Under the pieces are notes generated by a model that was not told the DNA's origin, did no database searches, and saw only the letters and a list, made by a program, of their open reading frames with translations. Below, one piece after another: positions 1 through 17,068 of a stretch of 64,000 nucleotides of DNA (its first letter is position 1; each line of letters opens with the position of its first letter). The translations under genes and the position numbers were made by a program. Source of the DNA: Halichondria panicea (taxonomy: Eukaryota > Porifera > Demospongiae > Suberitida > Halichondriidae); assembly GCF_963675165.1 (NCBI RefSeq), contig NC_087388.1, forward strand, positions 5,647,047 through 5,711,046, written 5' to 3'.

Positions 1-150
1 GTGTGTGTGTGTGTGGAGTGGTGTATGTGTGGAGTGGTGTGGGTGTGGAGTGGTGTGGGTGTGGAGTGGTGTATGTGTGGAGTGGTGTGGGTGGAGTGGT
101 GTGGGTGTGTGTGAAGATGCAGGATGTACATGTAGGTGGGGACAATGCTA
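1..150. repeat. GT-rich imperfect microsatellite
   Basis: Degenerate GTGTGGAGTG-type repeat over about the first 110 bases. On the minus strand it is CA-rich and lies in the intron that follows the last visible exon of the kinase gene. The remaining bases show nothing recognisable. Confidence 0.85.
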
Positions 151-189
151 TTACAGTCTGACTAGTCTGTACGAATGCAATGACTGTAC

Positions 190-3996
<3,807 letters not shown>

Positions 3997-4286
3997 CACG
4001 GCTGTGTTTAGGTCCAGTAGCAGTCACCCAGGGCTCTTTAGGGAAGTTCACGAGTGTGTAGTCCCACGCAAAGGCTGTCTTTGACAAACTATACTCGACT
4101 CACTGGCTTGCTCGGGCCGACTAGCTACAAGGTGCTGACTCAGAGGCCACATTAGTGGGGGTGTACTGACGATAATTACCTGTTTTGCTGAGGAAGATGG
4201 GGGCGTGTCTCCACTTGCTCTATTATTCTTCTATGCAGACTGATAATAATAAGTAGATCTAGCTGAACTAGAGGACTGTGTGTTCA
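3997..4286. promoter_or_regulatory. Shared divergent promoter region, kinase/pleckstrin
   Basis: Only 290 bp separate the two divergent ATG codons, so both 5' UTRs and core promoters must fit here unless there are upstream noncoding exons. No TATA box was seen. This is inferred from position only. Confidence 0.5.
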
Positions 4287-6182
4287 ATGGCAGACTCAAG
4301 CATAATAAGACAGGGATTTTTGGTCAAAAAGGTGAGTATACTTTATGCAGTGTAGCTGGCTAGTCTAGCTAGCTATAGTAGACTAGCTTATCCAATAAAT
4401 GATAATAATTATTGATCCCCTGCACACTCCTAGGCTAAGCTTATTCAGCCATTCCAGTCTGAGCCTAGTAACTATTAATTTTACTAATTGCATCCATTCT
4501 CTCAAGCTCCCTAAGTTAGTTTAGCCTCTGTGCCCACTTTCAACACTCAGTGCACATGCCATGCCAAGTCTGCTCTGCAATACATACATGACAGCAAGTA
4601 TGTAGTGCCAGAGATCTAGTTATTGTGCTAGCATGATCTCTCACTAACATGACTGATGTGCGTGAGGCAGAGAGAAAAGAGAGCTTATTTGGTTTGTCAG
4701 TATTTCACTTGCCAATTTTGTTTTGCAAACTCCATCTGCAAGGCTTCATCAAAAGCTAGCTAGATACATACACAGTGGACAATAATCCACCATGATACCT
4801 TATGTTGTTTTCACATTGTGAGGCCTCTCATAATTGGGCAAGTCACATTGTTACACACCTTAGTTGATTATTACTCTGTTTGTTCAACACTTTTGCATGC
4901 ATGCAACGAAAGTAAAACAGACACTAACTAAACGTTTCCTGTTTCATTGGTTGTATTTGATTTACTAATGTCAAAAGAATGTTACAGGGTAATCCTAATT
5001 AATAGACCTGTGATTTAATCCTATTATCCTTATAGGGTCACGTTCGTCACAATTGGAGGACACGATGGTTCACTCTCAACAAACAGGAGCTACGATATTA
5101 CCGGAACAGAGAGGACAGGACTCCAGCCGGAGCCATCAACCTAGCCAGGGCTACACTCACCTGCCTAACAATGGACGACTACAAGAAACCAGTGAGAGCA
5201 AGTCACATTCAGTACCACGAATAGTGTTACTAGGCTGTATATGGGGAGCAGCACCTTTGTAAGGCAATATTGCGTATGTGTGACCCGGCCTTTCCCCTGT
5301 GGATAAACTTATTCAAAATATATAATTCCTGGGAGCAAGTTGAAGTCCTCTAGACTAGTAAATTTACCTGTGGCTGTTTAGTGCTGGATGTTTGACGCAC
5401 ACTAGCTAGTACTTTAGTTTCACCTTAAGAACAAGTTTTGAAGTTGACTATAGTTAGGAGCGCTAAAGTATAATCGATAGATAGCTTAACTTAATTGGCT
5501 GCAATTGTGACAATAACAATTCTCTTTCCTGTACAGTGGGTTATTCAGATACGACTGGAGAATGGTCACGAGTATTTGATCCAAGCTCCAGATCTGACGG
5601 TGAGGGACGAGTGGAAAACGGCCATTGAAGATGTGGTGAGGAGCTTGGAGCGTTTAGAGTTCTCTCCTGATCGAAGTACGATGAAATTGATTGGAGGGGA
5701 CTCCTTAGCAACCACCACCACTAAAAGGTAAGCAATTCTATCCTGACAATCGAGAGTATAGTCAAACCAAGGAGATTGCTTTAGTGGGAGAATATTCTCA
5801 TAGTCTTACTGCGAGTTTGCAGAATATTTGCAACACACCAGTAAAAGCGTAGAGCGCTACGTTCCTTATATGGATTTTGTGTACACACTGTAGGTCTGTT
5901 TTACTACTTAAACGTGTGAGCATTTCCCATATAAGGAACCACAGTGCTCAACACTTTTATTCATGTGTTTCAAATTAAGATTCCAGTGCACACTCCAGGT
6001 ATACCTTTGCTTATTCAATTTGGCCTTTTTATTTACTAACAAAGGAAAAGAAAACAGTCATTTGTTAGCCAAAATCAAGTTGACATTAAAGTCATAATAA
6101 TAATTATGGTCTAGTTTTAACGAGAAAAGGTGTGTGGTGGGTGTGTGCGTGTGTGCGTGTGTGCGTGTGTGCGTGTGTGCGT

Positions 6183-6243
<61 letters not shown>

Positions 6244-7773
6244 CGTGCGTGCGTGGGTGTGTGTGTGTGCCCTGTATTCTTGTTCCACGCCTGGGTTACT
6301 GTAATATAATACTACTCTTTGTATTACAAATATACCGTAATATCGTCTTTACTCTAAAAACTAATAGGGACATTGTTCACGCAATGCAAGACCGATCAGG
6401 TGGTGTGAGACTGCTAGAGTTCAAATGCAAAGGAGAGAGACAAAATATCAAGTACTTCAGTGGAAGTGCAATACTGGATTGGTTGATTTCCTGGTCCTTT
6501 TGTTCGTCTCGTCGTGATGCCTTGAAGTTCGTGTCCTCCCTTTTAAGACAGAGTTATTTTCACCCTGTAAGAATAGACTTTAATAAAGGGCAATGCATCA
6601 ATCTGAAAGATAACAAAGCTTACAATAAGGAAGTGGCAGACACAGACGATGCTTACTACATCTTTGTAAGTTTATATAAATTACACCTTTGGGATTATCT
6701 GATCACATAAACTTCTATACAATAATTAGTATAAGCTATACTAGAAATAACAATTATTTGTTTCACTGCTAGGTTTGTTTTGCTCCCGGTGAAGAGAACG
6801 ATGTATTTGGTAACAGTGACGGCGAGAGTGACTCTGAGTCAGATGATGATATCCTCTCATCTAGAATGCCAACAGTACATGTAAGTGTGTGATTGTTATT
6901 TTTCACTAACTGCTCATACTGCTATTCATCCTCCTTTATAGGTAAATACTAATCCCGGTGATCCCAAAGTATTAAAGCAAGGATTCTTGAGAAAGAAGGT
7001 GAGTAAGTTTTAAATTAGATATCCCGTGAGTTGAAGCTTACTTTAAAGAGGAACGTTGTGGGGTATAGGCATTCTTCAATTTTTTTAATCCAACTCTCGT
7101 TTACTGCCTGGCCAGTATCGTGGTTTAAATTTCACTGTATTATGCTTATTTCTTGATGCAGGGCCACCTTCGACACAACTGGAGACCAAGATTATTCGTT
7201 CTTCGAGAGAAGCAAGAACACATTTTTTACTACAGAGGCTCAAAAGTAAGTATGGTCTCGCGGCCTCAGGCTAATTATGTTCATCTCTCTCTATAATATA
7301 AGATAGTGGCATTTGGGGTTTTATCATCGCATGAATTTCATTACCTGAATATGTTTGTTTGCACAGCAAATGTCCAAGCCGCTGGGTACTATTCCATTGA
7401 GAGGCCTCAGCGTATTAGCTCTAGACAATGAGGGTGATGCTGAGCCACGCCTCCTTTCACTGACATCACCTCCTGCGACCAATGGCAGCTCTGAGGCAAT
7501 AACTACTCCAAGAAGCAAGCGATCATCAAAGTAAGCAAATACTCTGAACTGTAGAAATTGTGAGCAATACTACGAAAATATATCAATGTACATTCGTGCA
7601 AACATGTTATCATTCGGTCTTCTCTCTGGCACAGATTGTTGAAATTGAAAGTGAATCGTATTCTCCTCACCACGACAACTGGAGGGAGAATCATGTTAGA
7701 AGCTGCTACGTCAGATGACAGAGACAGTTGGGTGGCAGAGATTAACATAGCTAGCAAAATGATTAGTCGCTGA
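4287..7773 (+). CDS. PLEK: Pleckstrin-like protein (PH-DEP-PH)
   Basis: Membrane-phosphoinositide adaptor. Exons 4287..4331, 5036..5191, 5537..5727, 6368..6665, 6773..6880, 6942..6998, 7162..7245, 7367..7530, 7635..7773 give 413 residues; vertebrate pleckstrin has about 350. PH1 spans residues about 8-115 ([19 protein letters not shown], ending in the conserved Trp of [11 protein letters not shown]). The DEP domain spans about 140-225 ([11 protein letters not shown]). PH2 spans about 278-410 ([19 protein letters not shown], ending [11 protein letters not shown]). The two PH starts are almost the same sequence and each is split by an intron after KK, consistent with internal duplication. An acidic Ser/Asp/Glu linker (about 236-262) joins DEP to PH2, the region where vertebrate pleckstrin is phosphorylated only by rough position. 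PH2 carries a Ser/Pro-rich insertion (about 325-365). The stop is 217 bp from the convergent testin stop. Confidence 0.92.
5843..5958. repeat. Small inverted-repeat element in pleckstrin intron 3
   Basis: GTTCCTTATATGG is mirrored by CCATATAAGGAAC about 60 bp later, and the outer arms (AAAAGCGTAGAGC / GTGCTCAACACTTTT) are imperfectly complementary. This is a MITE-like fold-back with no coding capacity. Confidence 0.6.
6130..6270 (+). repeat. (GT)n microsatellite
   Basis: About 140 bp of GT/GC-GT repeat in pleckstrin intron 3, about 100 bp before the exon 4 acceptor. Any long ORF across it is low-complexity. Confidence 0.95.
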
Positions 7774-7990
7774 CTTTTATCTCTAGCTGAAACTGACATT
7801 CTTTTGATCACTTTTTATACCATAATAATTATACCTCAGAAAAACACAATATTTAATTAAGAATCATGCGACAACAAATTTAAAGATTATAAAGAACGTG
7901 AACATTATGGGAACATTATACACAAGTGCAGCTAAGAGACACATAACTATGCTATAGGTATATAACTATATAATTATGCAGTATACAGTT

Positions 7991-10900
7991 CTAGTTTTTA
8001 GAGCGATACTGCTTGGCGTGACTTTTGGAACAGAATACTTTGCCGTGTTTGGGTAGGAATGCTTTGTCCACCAGCGAGTCATGGCAGACGGCACATCTGA
8101 AGCACTTGGGCGTCCCGTGCCAGGTGTAGTTACCGTGGCAGAGGCGGGGCTCATCTAGTGTAATCGTTTTGCCACATGACTGCAGGGGGTAGTGTGTGTG
8201 TGGGGGGGAGAGAGTGATCAAAAATGAACTTTAATTCAAACATGCCAATTTTCAGAAATCCTTAACGACTGAAAATTGCTCATTAAAGCAACCAGCATTT
8301 CAGGGATATGCTTTGAGGACTATAATACTTGTGAATTGGAGAGTCCACTATACATTGGTATAGTTATGTATAGACATTCATTTTTACGAGAACATACACT
8401 GTATATGTAAATGGACTGTACATACCTCACAGACAGTGGCAAAGGAAATCTCATAACAGGACAGACAGAACGGCATCCCATCCTGAGGCCGATACTGTTT
8501 ACCTCCGAGCTCTTTGTCGCAACGGAGGCAACAAAAGTGGTCTAGATGCCAGTCACTGTCCTCCGCACGAGTGTACTCAGTACACAGGATCAGCTAATAA
8601 TTATAATGAGAGACAGTGCATGCTGTCAATTAATGTATGTGAGAAGATGTGGAATTTAATTTAACAGTAGACACATGCACGTACAGTAATTTAACTAGGC
8701 CAAGTGGTGGCTATATTTTCAATCCTCACTCTCAACTCTATAACATGTGGTACTAAACTTAGGCTATGAGAGGTTATTTTTTGTCTATGGAGGTAATTAG
8801 TATACAAACACCACTGACCAGTGTGAAGGGCACTATAGCCAAGTAGGGCACAGCAGCCAGTTCTAGCCGGCATATTTTAGCATGCATTGCTCAGTGTACG
8901 TACACACACCTCATCACAAGCAGCACAGCGAGGCTTTAACCTCTCTGCATGATGCCTCCCACAGTATATCCTCTTGTCCTCGTTGTGATAGAAATAGATC
9001 AGGTCCACCAAGATCTCGTTACAATCGCAGCAGGTGAAGCAGGCAGGGTGCCAGCACTTGTTGACCCCTGCCCGATCAGCAAACACCCCCACCTCTCCCG
9101 TCCTCATGGGGAGCTTGCAGTCAGAACACACCTGTGCAGTTATAAGTATAGTAGTACGTAGTCTAGCTTCTGTACACTTTATTTGTACTGATACATCTCT
9201 TATACCAGCTACAGAGCATTAAAGTTGTTTTGTTCTACTGAATTAATGTAATTGTCAGTACTGAGAATAAGATACTCTTGTAACTAAAGGCCTCCCTTTC
9301 TTTTGTTTTCGCTCACCCACAGTGGAGACCGGTCTCCCTGTTCCCTCAGTTTGACCTCACCCCTACCAAGAGCCTTCTCTCTCCGCACACGAACAAACAA
9401 CTCCATTTGTTTCCTTTCCTCATCTTCCAAGTCGTTACAGTACAGTGTGTCGATGTCGTAGGCAGGTAGCTGACGGATCAACTGCTTCTGGCGATACCTA
9501 CACACATGGAAGAGAACATGAAACAACCGTTACTATACATTGATACAATCACTACTGGGGCCCGGCATAATTATAACCCAGTCTCTCTAGCTAGCTAGCT
9601 AAGACAATGGAGTTGATACTGCACTGAGTACTTGCATGTGAGCTACTATTGCAGTTAGTCATACAATTGATAATACCTTTCTCCAGGTGTTCCTCTCACT
9701 GGTGCTTTGTTCTGAGGGAGGCCTTCAAAATATGCGCGAGCCTACACAGAGAAGTTCCTTAACATATTTATACAATATAGTAAGTAACTTACAGCAGCTA
9801 CGGAGCAGCCACTTGGAGTCCAGATAAAATTATGCGATTTCTTGAGCAAACTGGGGCTGTCAACTTGTCCTGACGCTTCCAGTGATCTCCGCGGCCTGGA
9901 GCCAGGGTGATAGATTATTTAGAATATATAACCTTACTAACATTGCTCACTAACATTGCTCAACATGTTATTTAACATTTGTACGTAGTGAATGAACTAA
10001 ATCAGCAGACACTACCTTTGCATTCTGGAAAAGATCGTGGTGTCATAAAATTATTATAATTATGTGTGTGTATAAGGTTTATTTTTGCCATAATTTATGG
10101 TCAACAGCTGTAAAATTCGCATAATCATTATGTTTGATGTTCGTATTGTATTATGGTACAAAGGAGGAGAGACTGACCTTGGTGACCTGCCTCCGGCATC
10201 TCCACTGACCTTCCTGGTGAGGGTATCAGCTGAGGGGGAAAAGAGAATCTTTCCGACTTGAGTTTCCTGGAGTTCAGTCTTGGAAGTGTCTTCGTTGATG
10301 TCATGCTCCTCACGAGGGCACAAGCAGTTCTTACAGATCTTCCTACAAGGGTGAAGAATTCAAGCCAATTTTTTATAACACACATGCAGCTTTATCTGTC
10401 ACATTACACAGCATGTCTCATGCATTATCAAATTCCACGTTGCATTATTCCAATGGATTGTTTAGACGCACGTATTGGTATAATCATGCCTCTCTGTAAA
10501 TCAATTTTCCAGCAGTTATCGAAATTATAATAAAATAATTTTTTTAATACGATGGTACACTCTAAAACTGAATGCAGCAAAAGTAACTTATATACATTAG
10601 AGCCGTTTCTAACCTCCAGAAGTGTAGAGAGAATCCTGGACAGCTGTCACCACATCTCAAGCACGGGCTGCCCTCGTCTACCTCATGAGTCAGTACACCC
10701 TAAAAATGCAGTAAACTCAATAAACATAGCTATTGTAATTATTATATCATTCCGATATAGAGGTCAACAAGTCCTCATAAACAAAATGCTTATCTCAATC
10801 GATCATATGCAAAAATGTCAAGAATGTGAATTAAACATGGGGTCATTGGCTATTACCACTAGTAGTTTGTTAATGTAATAGCAAGTATGCAAGAGCCTAA

Positions 10901-12520
10901 CAGTCCTCTCCACAATTAAGAAACGTGAAAGTTATACCTGGGAAAAATTATAACCATTTAGATAGATATATGAAGGTATGCATTTTCCAATCACTTGAGG
11001 CAAAGCACATCGATCACTTTTATAATTATTATTTATTTTATTCACGACAATTGTCAGATGATGTTTACTGATGCAGTGAGAGGCGTGTGAATAGCATCGA
11101 TCGGCCGTGAATAGCCGACACACATATTCTCTGGTGTGTATAACCAACACACCTGCCGCTATCTGGAATGCACTCGACCGTCAAAACTAGTTGAGCAGGC
11201 TACGATGAATGTACTTGTCTTTAATGCATTTAGATGACAGCTAGCTATGATTATACGGCCTCTGGCTATTTATTTGTATTTTGTATGAATAAAGAGTGAA
11301 ATATTGTGCACGATAAGAGGGAGTGGTCCATGCAGTTAAACTTCACAAGCACAGCGTCTGAATAGCTATTTTAAGGGGTACATGCTCTTTACAGCACCGC
11401 TTGTACAATCTTTTCTAGTGCATTAAAACCCTTAGCACGGATATGGCAGGCTTGTACCGGCACAACCTCCAGTGTACTGGGCAACCCCTAGCTCAGGTCT
11501 GGCTTGTACCGGCACAACCTTGTACTATAGCCTCATGTATATAATTATATACCACTTGTATACAACCTGTGCAAGCTATTCAACCTTTTGTATACTAGAA
11601 ACCCCCACCCATGTAGTTATGGCTTGTAGTAAGAGTTTACTTATAATAAAATGAATGTGTAATGCACATTGTGTACATGTGTATACACTGCATGCTGGAC
11701 AATGAAGGTCCTTAATCTAGTTTTATATCAGTACCAACAATTCTCTAGCTATAGCATTTTAATGCCGTATATAGCGGGTAATTTCCGGGGGGGGGGGGGT
11801 CAAAACATTCGTGGTTGAGCAATATTTAGTCAGTTCGTATAATTATGATGGCTGCTTGCACTGCAGTTAAAGGTGGTCATTGATCGCTTCATTCGTGGGT
11901 AAAATATTCGTGCTCAGGGCTTCAACCACTAATACCACGAAATGGTTGCCTCCCTGGAATATTACCCACTATACAGCATAGCTATTATCAGGGTTGATGC
12001 ATCTTGTTTACTAGCCTAAATAGCTAGCCAGATCCAGGCAGCACATGTACAACTCAACAAGCAGAGTCACATTCACCAGTTATACAATTGCATTTGAATG
12101 TCTTAGAAGTTCTGTGGTCAAGTATGGATTCTTTTAATATGTGGTTGACAAGTATGCTACATGGAAATTGCTAACTTTTAGCTGCATGGCTGGAGCATAT
12201 CATATCTAAAGCTTAGATAAAAGTGCTTTTTTAACAAGAATCCAATGGCATATGAATTTCAGTGTAAAGTATGACTAAGTTATGACAACAGTATGAGGAT
12301 CAAAGTTAGGCTTTAGTCCTCACAAGTGGCCTCAACTCCAGCACTAAATTAATCATCTCTACATGTAGTATCAGGAGAACTCCCGATCAGTGTACAACAT
12401 GCAGAAAGAGGGGCGGGGCTGGTAGACACACTGTATGTTTTTACTCACCTTTTGTATAGCAACTGCTCTAACTGAGGCTAGCCTCTTGATCTTATTCTTT
12501 TTTCCTTCGTCTGATGCCAT
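7991..12520 (-). CDS. TES: Testin-like PET/LIM protein
   Basis: Focal-adhesion and actin scaffold. Exons: 12449..12520, 10614..10699, 10178..10342, 9793..9895, 9677..9741, 9317..9497, 8910..9131, 8426..8593, 7991..8179, giving 416 residues (human TES 421). The N-terminal cysteine-rich part matches testin rather than Prickle: [20 protein letters not shown] then CPREEHD. The PET domain (about 143-224) includes [14 protein letters not shown]. Three LIM domains follow at about 226-298, 299-356 and 357-412; LIM1 contains DLIYFY and [19 protein letters not shown]. The protein ends just after LIM3, as testin does. The exon 3 donor at 10178 was chosen over one at 10210 because only the former keeps phase with the next exon. 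Intron 1 is 1.75 kb and carries a MITE. Prickle is the alternative, less likely because it has a long C-terminus and lacks the N-terminal Cys-rich block. Confidence 0.92.
11430..11520. repeat. Short direct repeat
   Basis: GGCTTGTACCGGCACAACCT occurs twice, about 53 bp apart, in testin intron 1. Confidence 0.8.
11765..11977. repeat. Inverted-repeat MITE, GCGGGTA family, copy 2
   Basis: Left end CCGTATATAGCGGGTAATTT; the right end is a diverged reverse complement (ATTACCCACTATACAGC). It contains a poly-G tract and no ORF, and lies in testin intron 1. Confidence 0.75.
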
Positions 12521-12979
12521 CTTGAGTACTAGAATGGTATCTGTACAAGCTCAATTCATATGCCAACACAATTACAAAGATCCACCGTACCCCCTCCAAT
12601 ATATTTTTGAGGTAGCCCAACGTGAACTGCGCATGCGTGGGATGATGCAGCAAATTGTAGCCACTCCCATTCCAAAATTATTTTCATGCCCACATAAATA
12701 AGTGTTAATTAATGCATCCCATGCACATTCTGTAAGGTCATGATAATCTAATAACTACACAAAGAGACAATAGAACCAATTAGTGACACACACACACAAT
12801 TGAATTACATGACATTGTAAAGAAAAACAATTGATACATGTTCTCATTATATTGTGTGCTAACTATAATAGAAAAGGTATAACAATAAGTCAGCTATAAT
12901 TAATATTTTATATATATACACTCCATACAAAAAGTCAGCAATGTGTTCCACCGATTGTCACACAAAGTCTCTCTCTCTT
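12521..12979. other. Intergenic, testin 5' / RBM15 3'
   Basis: 459 bp between two minus-strand genes. It would hold the testin promoter (no TATA box recognised) and the RBM15 3' UTR. Nothing else was recognised. Confidence 0.5.
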
Positions 12980-15892
12980 TCAAACAGTTCCTTTCACGAG
13001 CAAAACAACAATATGGTCCTCTTTGGCCGGCTCTGGCCCAAGGTTGGGTACCACCTTGAGAAGCTGACTGTGCGAAAATTCACACGGGGGGAACGCATGT
13101 AGAACACCAATATTGTCTTTGTCCGATAAATCGCTCATATCTCCAATATTTCGATCGCCTGGGGCATTAAGAGCAACTATTCCGGCCGCCTCTTTTTGTT
13201 TGAGATAGCTCACTAGACTTCTTAGGGGTCGTAACTGCATGTTGGGGAATTGGCTGTTAGAGTCCAGTCCGTTGCTAGAGTGATCGGGCGACGATGATTG
13301 ACTCGGGGTGGGGCCAGGGAGTGCGATAAGAATGCAGTGGCCACTCGGACCAGCGCTAGCCATTCGTTTGTTGACTTCATCCAAACGAGGTGGTTCCAAT
13401 CGCAATCGTTGAGTGATACGTAGTGAACTGGCGTCTTCCTTTCCTTCGCGACACCTCACTAACATTTCTACGACGGCAGGGTCTCCACCAATCAGATGCA
13501 TTCGTGTCGGAAAACCAGTGTTCTTCAAAACAAGATTCCCTCGCCAGGCCATTGGGTATAGTTTTGCCAAATCTCCCAGTGTTTCTGCTGACTCAGCTTT
13601 TATTATCTTTGAACCTTCAGCTGTTACTTCAGATGAGCTCAGATTAAGAGCTGTGTCATACGTCTCTATGGGTATAGTGGGTGGGGGTGGTGGGGGTACA
13701 TCAGAGCCTCCGCTGTGAACGGACTTGGTTTCATCTTGTTCGTCATTTTTGTGGTGATTAGATTCTTCTCTGGGTGATTTTATGTCACGAGTGTCCATTT
13801 CTCTGCGGCTCCCTCCCTCGGTATTGTCCGGTCTAGAATGACCTCTTTGCTGAGGAGGTGGTTTATCACCACGCTTGTACATCTTGTTATACTCGTACGC
13901 ATCAAATCCGTTTTTAGCTCTTTTGGGACGTGAGTCGCCACCGCCACTACCGTTGTAGTCGGGTCCCTTGTCGTTGTGCATGTGTGGAGAGCGCTCCCTC
14001 TTACCTATCAGTGACAAGATAAAATACATTGAGTGCAGGAAAAATTGGGAAGTTAAGGGTTGAAATACGGCAACAAAAGAGGCACTTGTATAGCTTTACA
14101 AATTACCATTTCAACAAACCAAACGACTACTATACCCGCGGCCGCCCACGCACACCGGGTAATAAACATGGAGTGTTGGAAAAGTGAAAAATGGGGAAAT
14201 TTGGAGGTTGAAATAATTAAGGCTAAAAAAGGGGGCTCATAGCACTTGTACATGTATATTAGCTTTATAAGAAATTAAAAGTTCATACTTACGATTGAAG
14301 GTGGAATGACGAAACTTCTCGGTTGTGTATTGAGGGGAATTGGTGCTCCCCTCGCTCATAATACGTCCACCCCCTCGTTCCCTCGGCTTGTAGTTGTCAC
14401 GCATTGCAGACTCTTTGTGAAACTCAGCAGCACGGGATCTGTAACGACTGCCGCCATCATCACTTCTACTACTCCTTCGTCCGGCATCATAGTTGCTCAC
14501 TTCCACTCGTAGGTTATCAAAGTTTGCTCCACTATGAGTAGTCAAGTCCCGATGAGGTAGGTGCTGCATAAGGTCAATTCGAAGTGGTTTGTTCGTCCGC
14601 TTAAATCGGTAGTTTCTCAGAGAGGCAACAGCTGCCTCGGCCGCATCTAGACCATCGAAATGCACAAAACAATGGTTGTCATCGTTCACATAATCCACTC
14701 TTCGAATGAGTCCAAAACGATCCAGTTCCTTCCGTATTTCAGACACGTCGGCGTGACAAGTGAGATTTCCAATCCACACTTTAGCTGCTGGTGTTCCTTT
14801 CCCAAATCCAATACTGAGTCTCAATTCTCCGTACTGACGACCGTGAAGCTCGTTTTTCGCATTTATAGCATCACTAATTGTGACAAACTTGACAAAAGAA
14901 TACGCAGTGGTACGAGTAGTCTTGACATCCACACTTTCAATCCGACCATAGGGACTGAAAATGTCCCGTAATTCTCTCTCAGTGATGTCCATTTCCAGGT
15001 TTCCAACAAATAGAGTCCTAGTTGCATTAGGGTCCATTACAGTCACTGGTTTATCGACTGGTGGACGTGGGCCTCGAGACGAACTGCTTGAGTTGTTCCG
15101 ATATGATATATCCCTGACTGTTTTTGAGGAGGTAGAAGATGGATACTGTTCTCGATCATTCGCAGGATATTTTCCAAATGCTTCTTCCTCATGTTTCTTT
15201 TTGCTTCCACGTGGTTCATGAAATTTCTGAGTTAACAAATCTGGAAAACGGTTCAAAGTCAAACGGGACCATCCTACATCCAATTGACGTCCATGTAAAG
15301 TAAACGTTTGCATTCCTTCACAGGCTGCTTTCGCGTCAGCCGCCCTGTTGAAATTGATGTAAGCATGTCGTTCTTTTCCGTAGCCAATCACCTTGATGTT
15401 CACGTATCCAAATCTTTTAAACTCCCTAAATAGGTTAGACCTCACTTGATTGTCGTTCAATGAGTAGTTAATATTTCCAACTCGTAGAGAATAATCAAAA
15501 GCCTCCGATGAGCCAGGTACACCAGAGAGCTGCTGATTGGACGGAGAGGTCATGTGACCTGAATCCCTGTGCCCTGACGGAATATGAACGTCTCTGCTTC
15601 TACTCTCCTTCTCATGATAGTGAGGGGATGAGTACTCAGCGTGCTGGCGATCATTGTATCCACTGGCCTTGGTCCCTTTTCCATCCGTATTCATATCAGA
15701 AGAACTTTTTGGACGCTGGTGTTCCATAGGATAGTCATTTTGGCTTCTCTGACTGTATTTGTACATTTCTTTCTCCTCTCTCAATTGTTTGAGGCGTTGA
15801 CTTTCTAGATCCACCGGTGACAGTGATCGATGGAATTTTCGTCGAACTATTCGTCTTTGGGACTCACTTGACATGTGCTCTCTTCGTTTCAT
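12980..15892 (-). CDS. RBM15: RBM15/Spenito-type Spen-family RNA-binding protein
   Basis: Short Spen-family protein; in other animals RBM15 guides the m6A methyltransferase complex. Two exons, 14293..15892 and 12980..14004, give 874 residues (human RBM15 977, RBM15B 890). The N-terminus is Arg/Ser/Lys-rich. RRM1 (about 135-212) starts LRVGNINYSLND. RRM2 (about 290-362) starts TRTLFVGNLEMDITERELRD and has the AYSFVKF RNP1. RRM3 (about 370-443) starts AKVWIGNLTCHADV. A low-complexity linker with a polyproline run follows, then a C-terminal SPOC domain (about 683-874) starting AWRGNLVLKNTGFP and ending in EDHIVVLLVKG close to the stop. The ATG at 15892 is used; a GTG two codons upstream is ignored. 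The single intron (288 bp) falls after FNR. RRM1 lacks an evident aromatic RNP1, as is usual for the first Spen RRM. Confidence 0.93.
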
Positions 15893-17068
15893 TATCACTA
15901 TAATTCATACACAGTAGCATAGATATCTCAAAAGTTTCTTGTATCCACACAACACTGATTATCATAACATAGCAGATTGTTCAGATTTCGTACGCACTTA
16001 AAACAACAATTGACTTCACTTTCAATCAACTCTCCACAACAACTTTCTTTCTCTTCCTTAGGTGTAAATTTTATACTTCTCACAATTGACACGACTTTTA
16101 TCAAGTGTCGATCTTGCACAGTGTCTCAGGGTTTCAATACTCGTTAGTAAGTGACTTGTGGAATCCTTTTTGCCTTACGCAATAACTCAGGGTCTATGGG
16201 GCAAACACAATAAAACAGGGTAAATATTACATACAGTGCATTGAATAGAAGTTTAATCCCAGGTAGGTAGAATTTGTGTGAAACTCCATTTTATAGTACA
16301 ATCCCCACATTATGTGTACACCGGGTTAGAATCCAATTGTGGGCAGTGTGGTCTCTTCAGTATGTACAGTAGTACCGTTATCTGCCACACAAATCAATGG
16401 GGTGGATTTTTTATGGTATGATCTTCTGACAGATGCAAGAGATTGTTAAAGGTGAACCCCAACATGTCCACATGTGCGTGTGCAGTAACAGACAGACTCT
16501 CACATGGTAGATAGCACAGCTTTCCACAGATATTGTATACTTCAGTGAAACTTCAGACTTCCTATGTAAATGACCCAGTGATCTATTTGGCTTTTGCAAT
16601 ACTTTTGGGAGCTTTTCTTTGCAGAAATCTTCTCTGGTAAGCTTGATTCTTCGTCAACAGTAAGTAATCCGTTGCACTCAAGCTTTAGTGTAGCCTCTTG
16701 GACTTCAAAACACTCGACCTTGTCACTGAAAGAGGGGCTATTTATTTGCGCTTGCATAAGCTACCCCGTGATTGCTGACTGAGCTATCAGCGCTTGCGCT
16801 GCTACATGACACACCCATCGGAAAGCCAATCCCAGCCCGAGTTTTCTCTATTGTAACACATTTATTCCGTTATATTAAAGCAATATCGGACTGGTAACTG
16901 TAGGGTTGCCATAGTAGCGTGTGAAATTCAAAAGTTTGTACATGTACATGGCGGTCTTGTAGTTGTCAAAACTTGAAAACCACTTTGAACTTCAGTGCAG
17001 TGCAGCAGTGAAGCTCCAAGATCAACATCAAAGCCTTTGATAAAGGAGCCTAAAGGAGAAGAATAATC
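15893..17068. other. Intergenic divergent promoter region, RBM15/MDM1
   Basis: 1.18 kb between divergent starts. A minus-strand ORF at 16542-16757 (71 codons with an ATG) has a balanced composition but no family I recognise and no convincing splice partners. A GC-poor stretch at 16840-16900 precedes the MDM1 ATG. Nothing else is supported. Confidence 0.4.

Noticed and set aside
10006-10014. Nine-base micro-exon (AATGCAAAG) in testin
   Set aside because: It has AG and GT borders, but including it breaks phase with the next exon; direct joining of 10178 to 9895 works.
16542-16757. 71-codon minus ORF between RBM15 and MDM1
   Set aside because: Balanced composition but no family, and no consistent downstream exon could be built.
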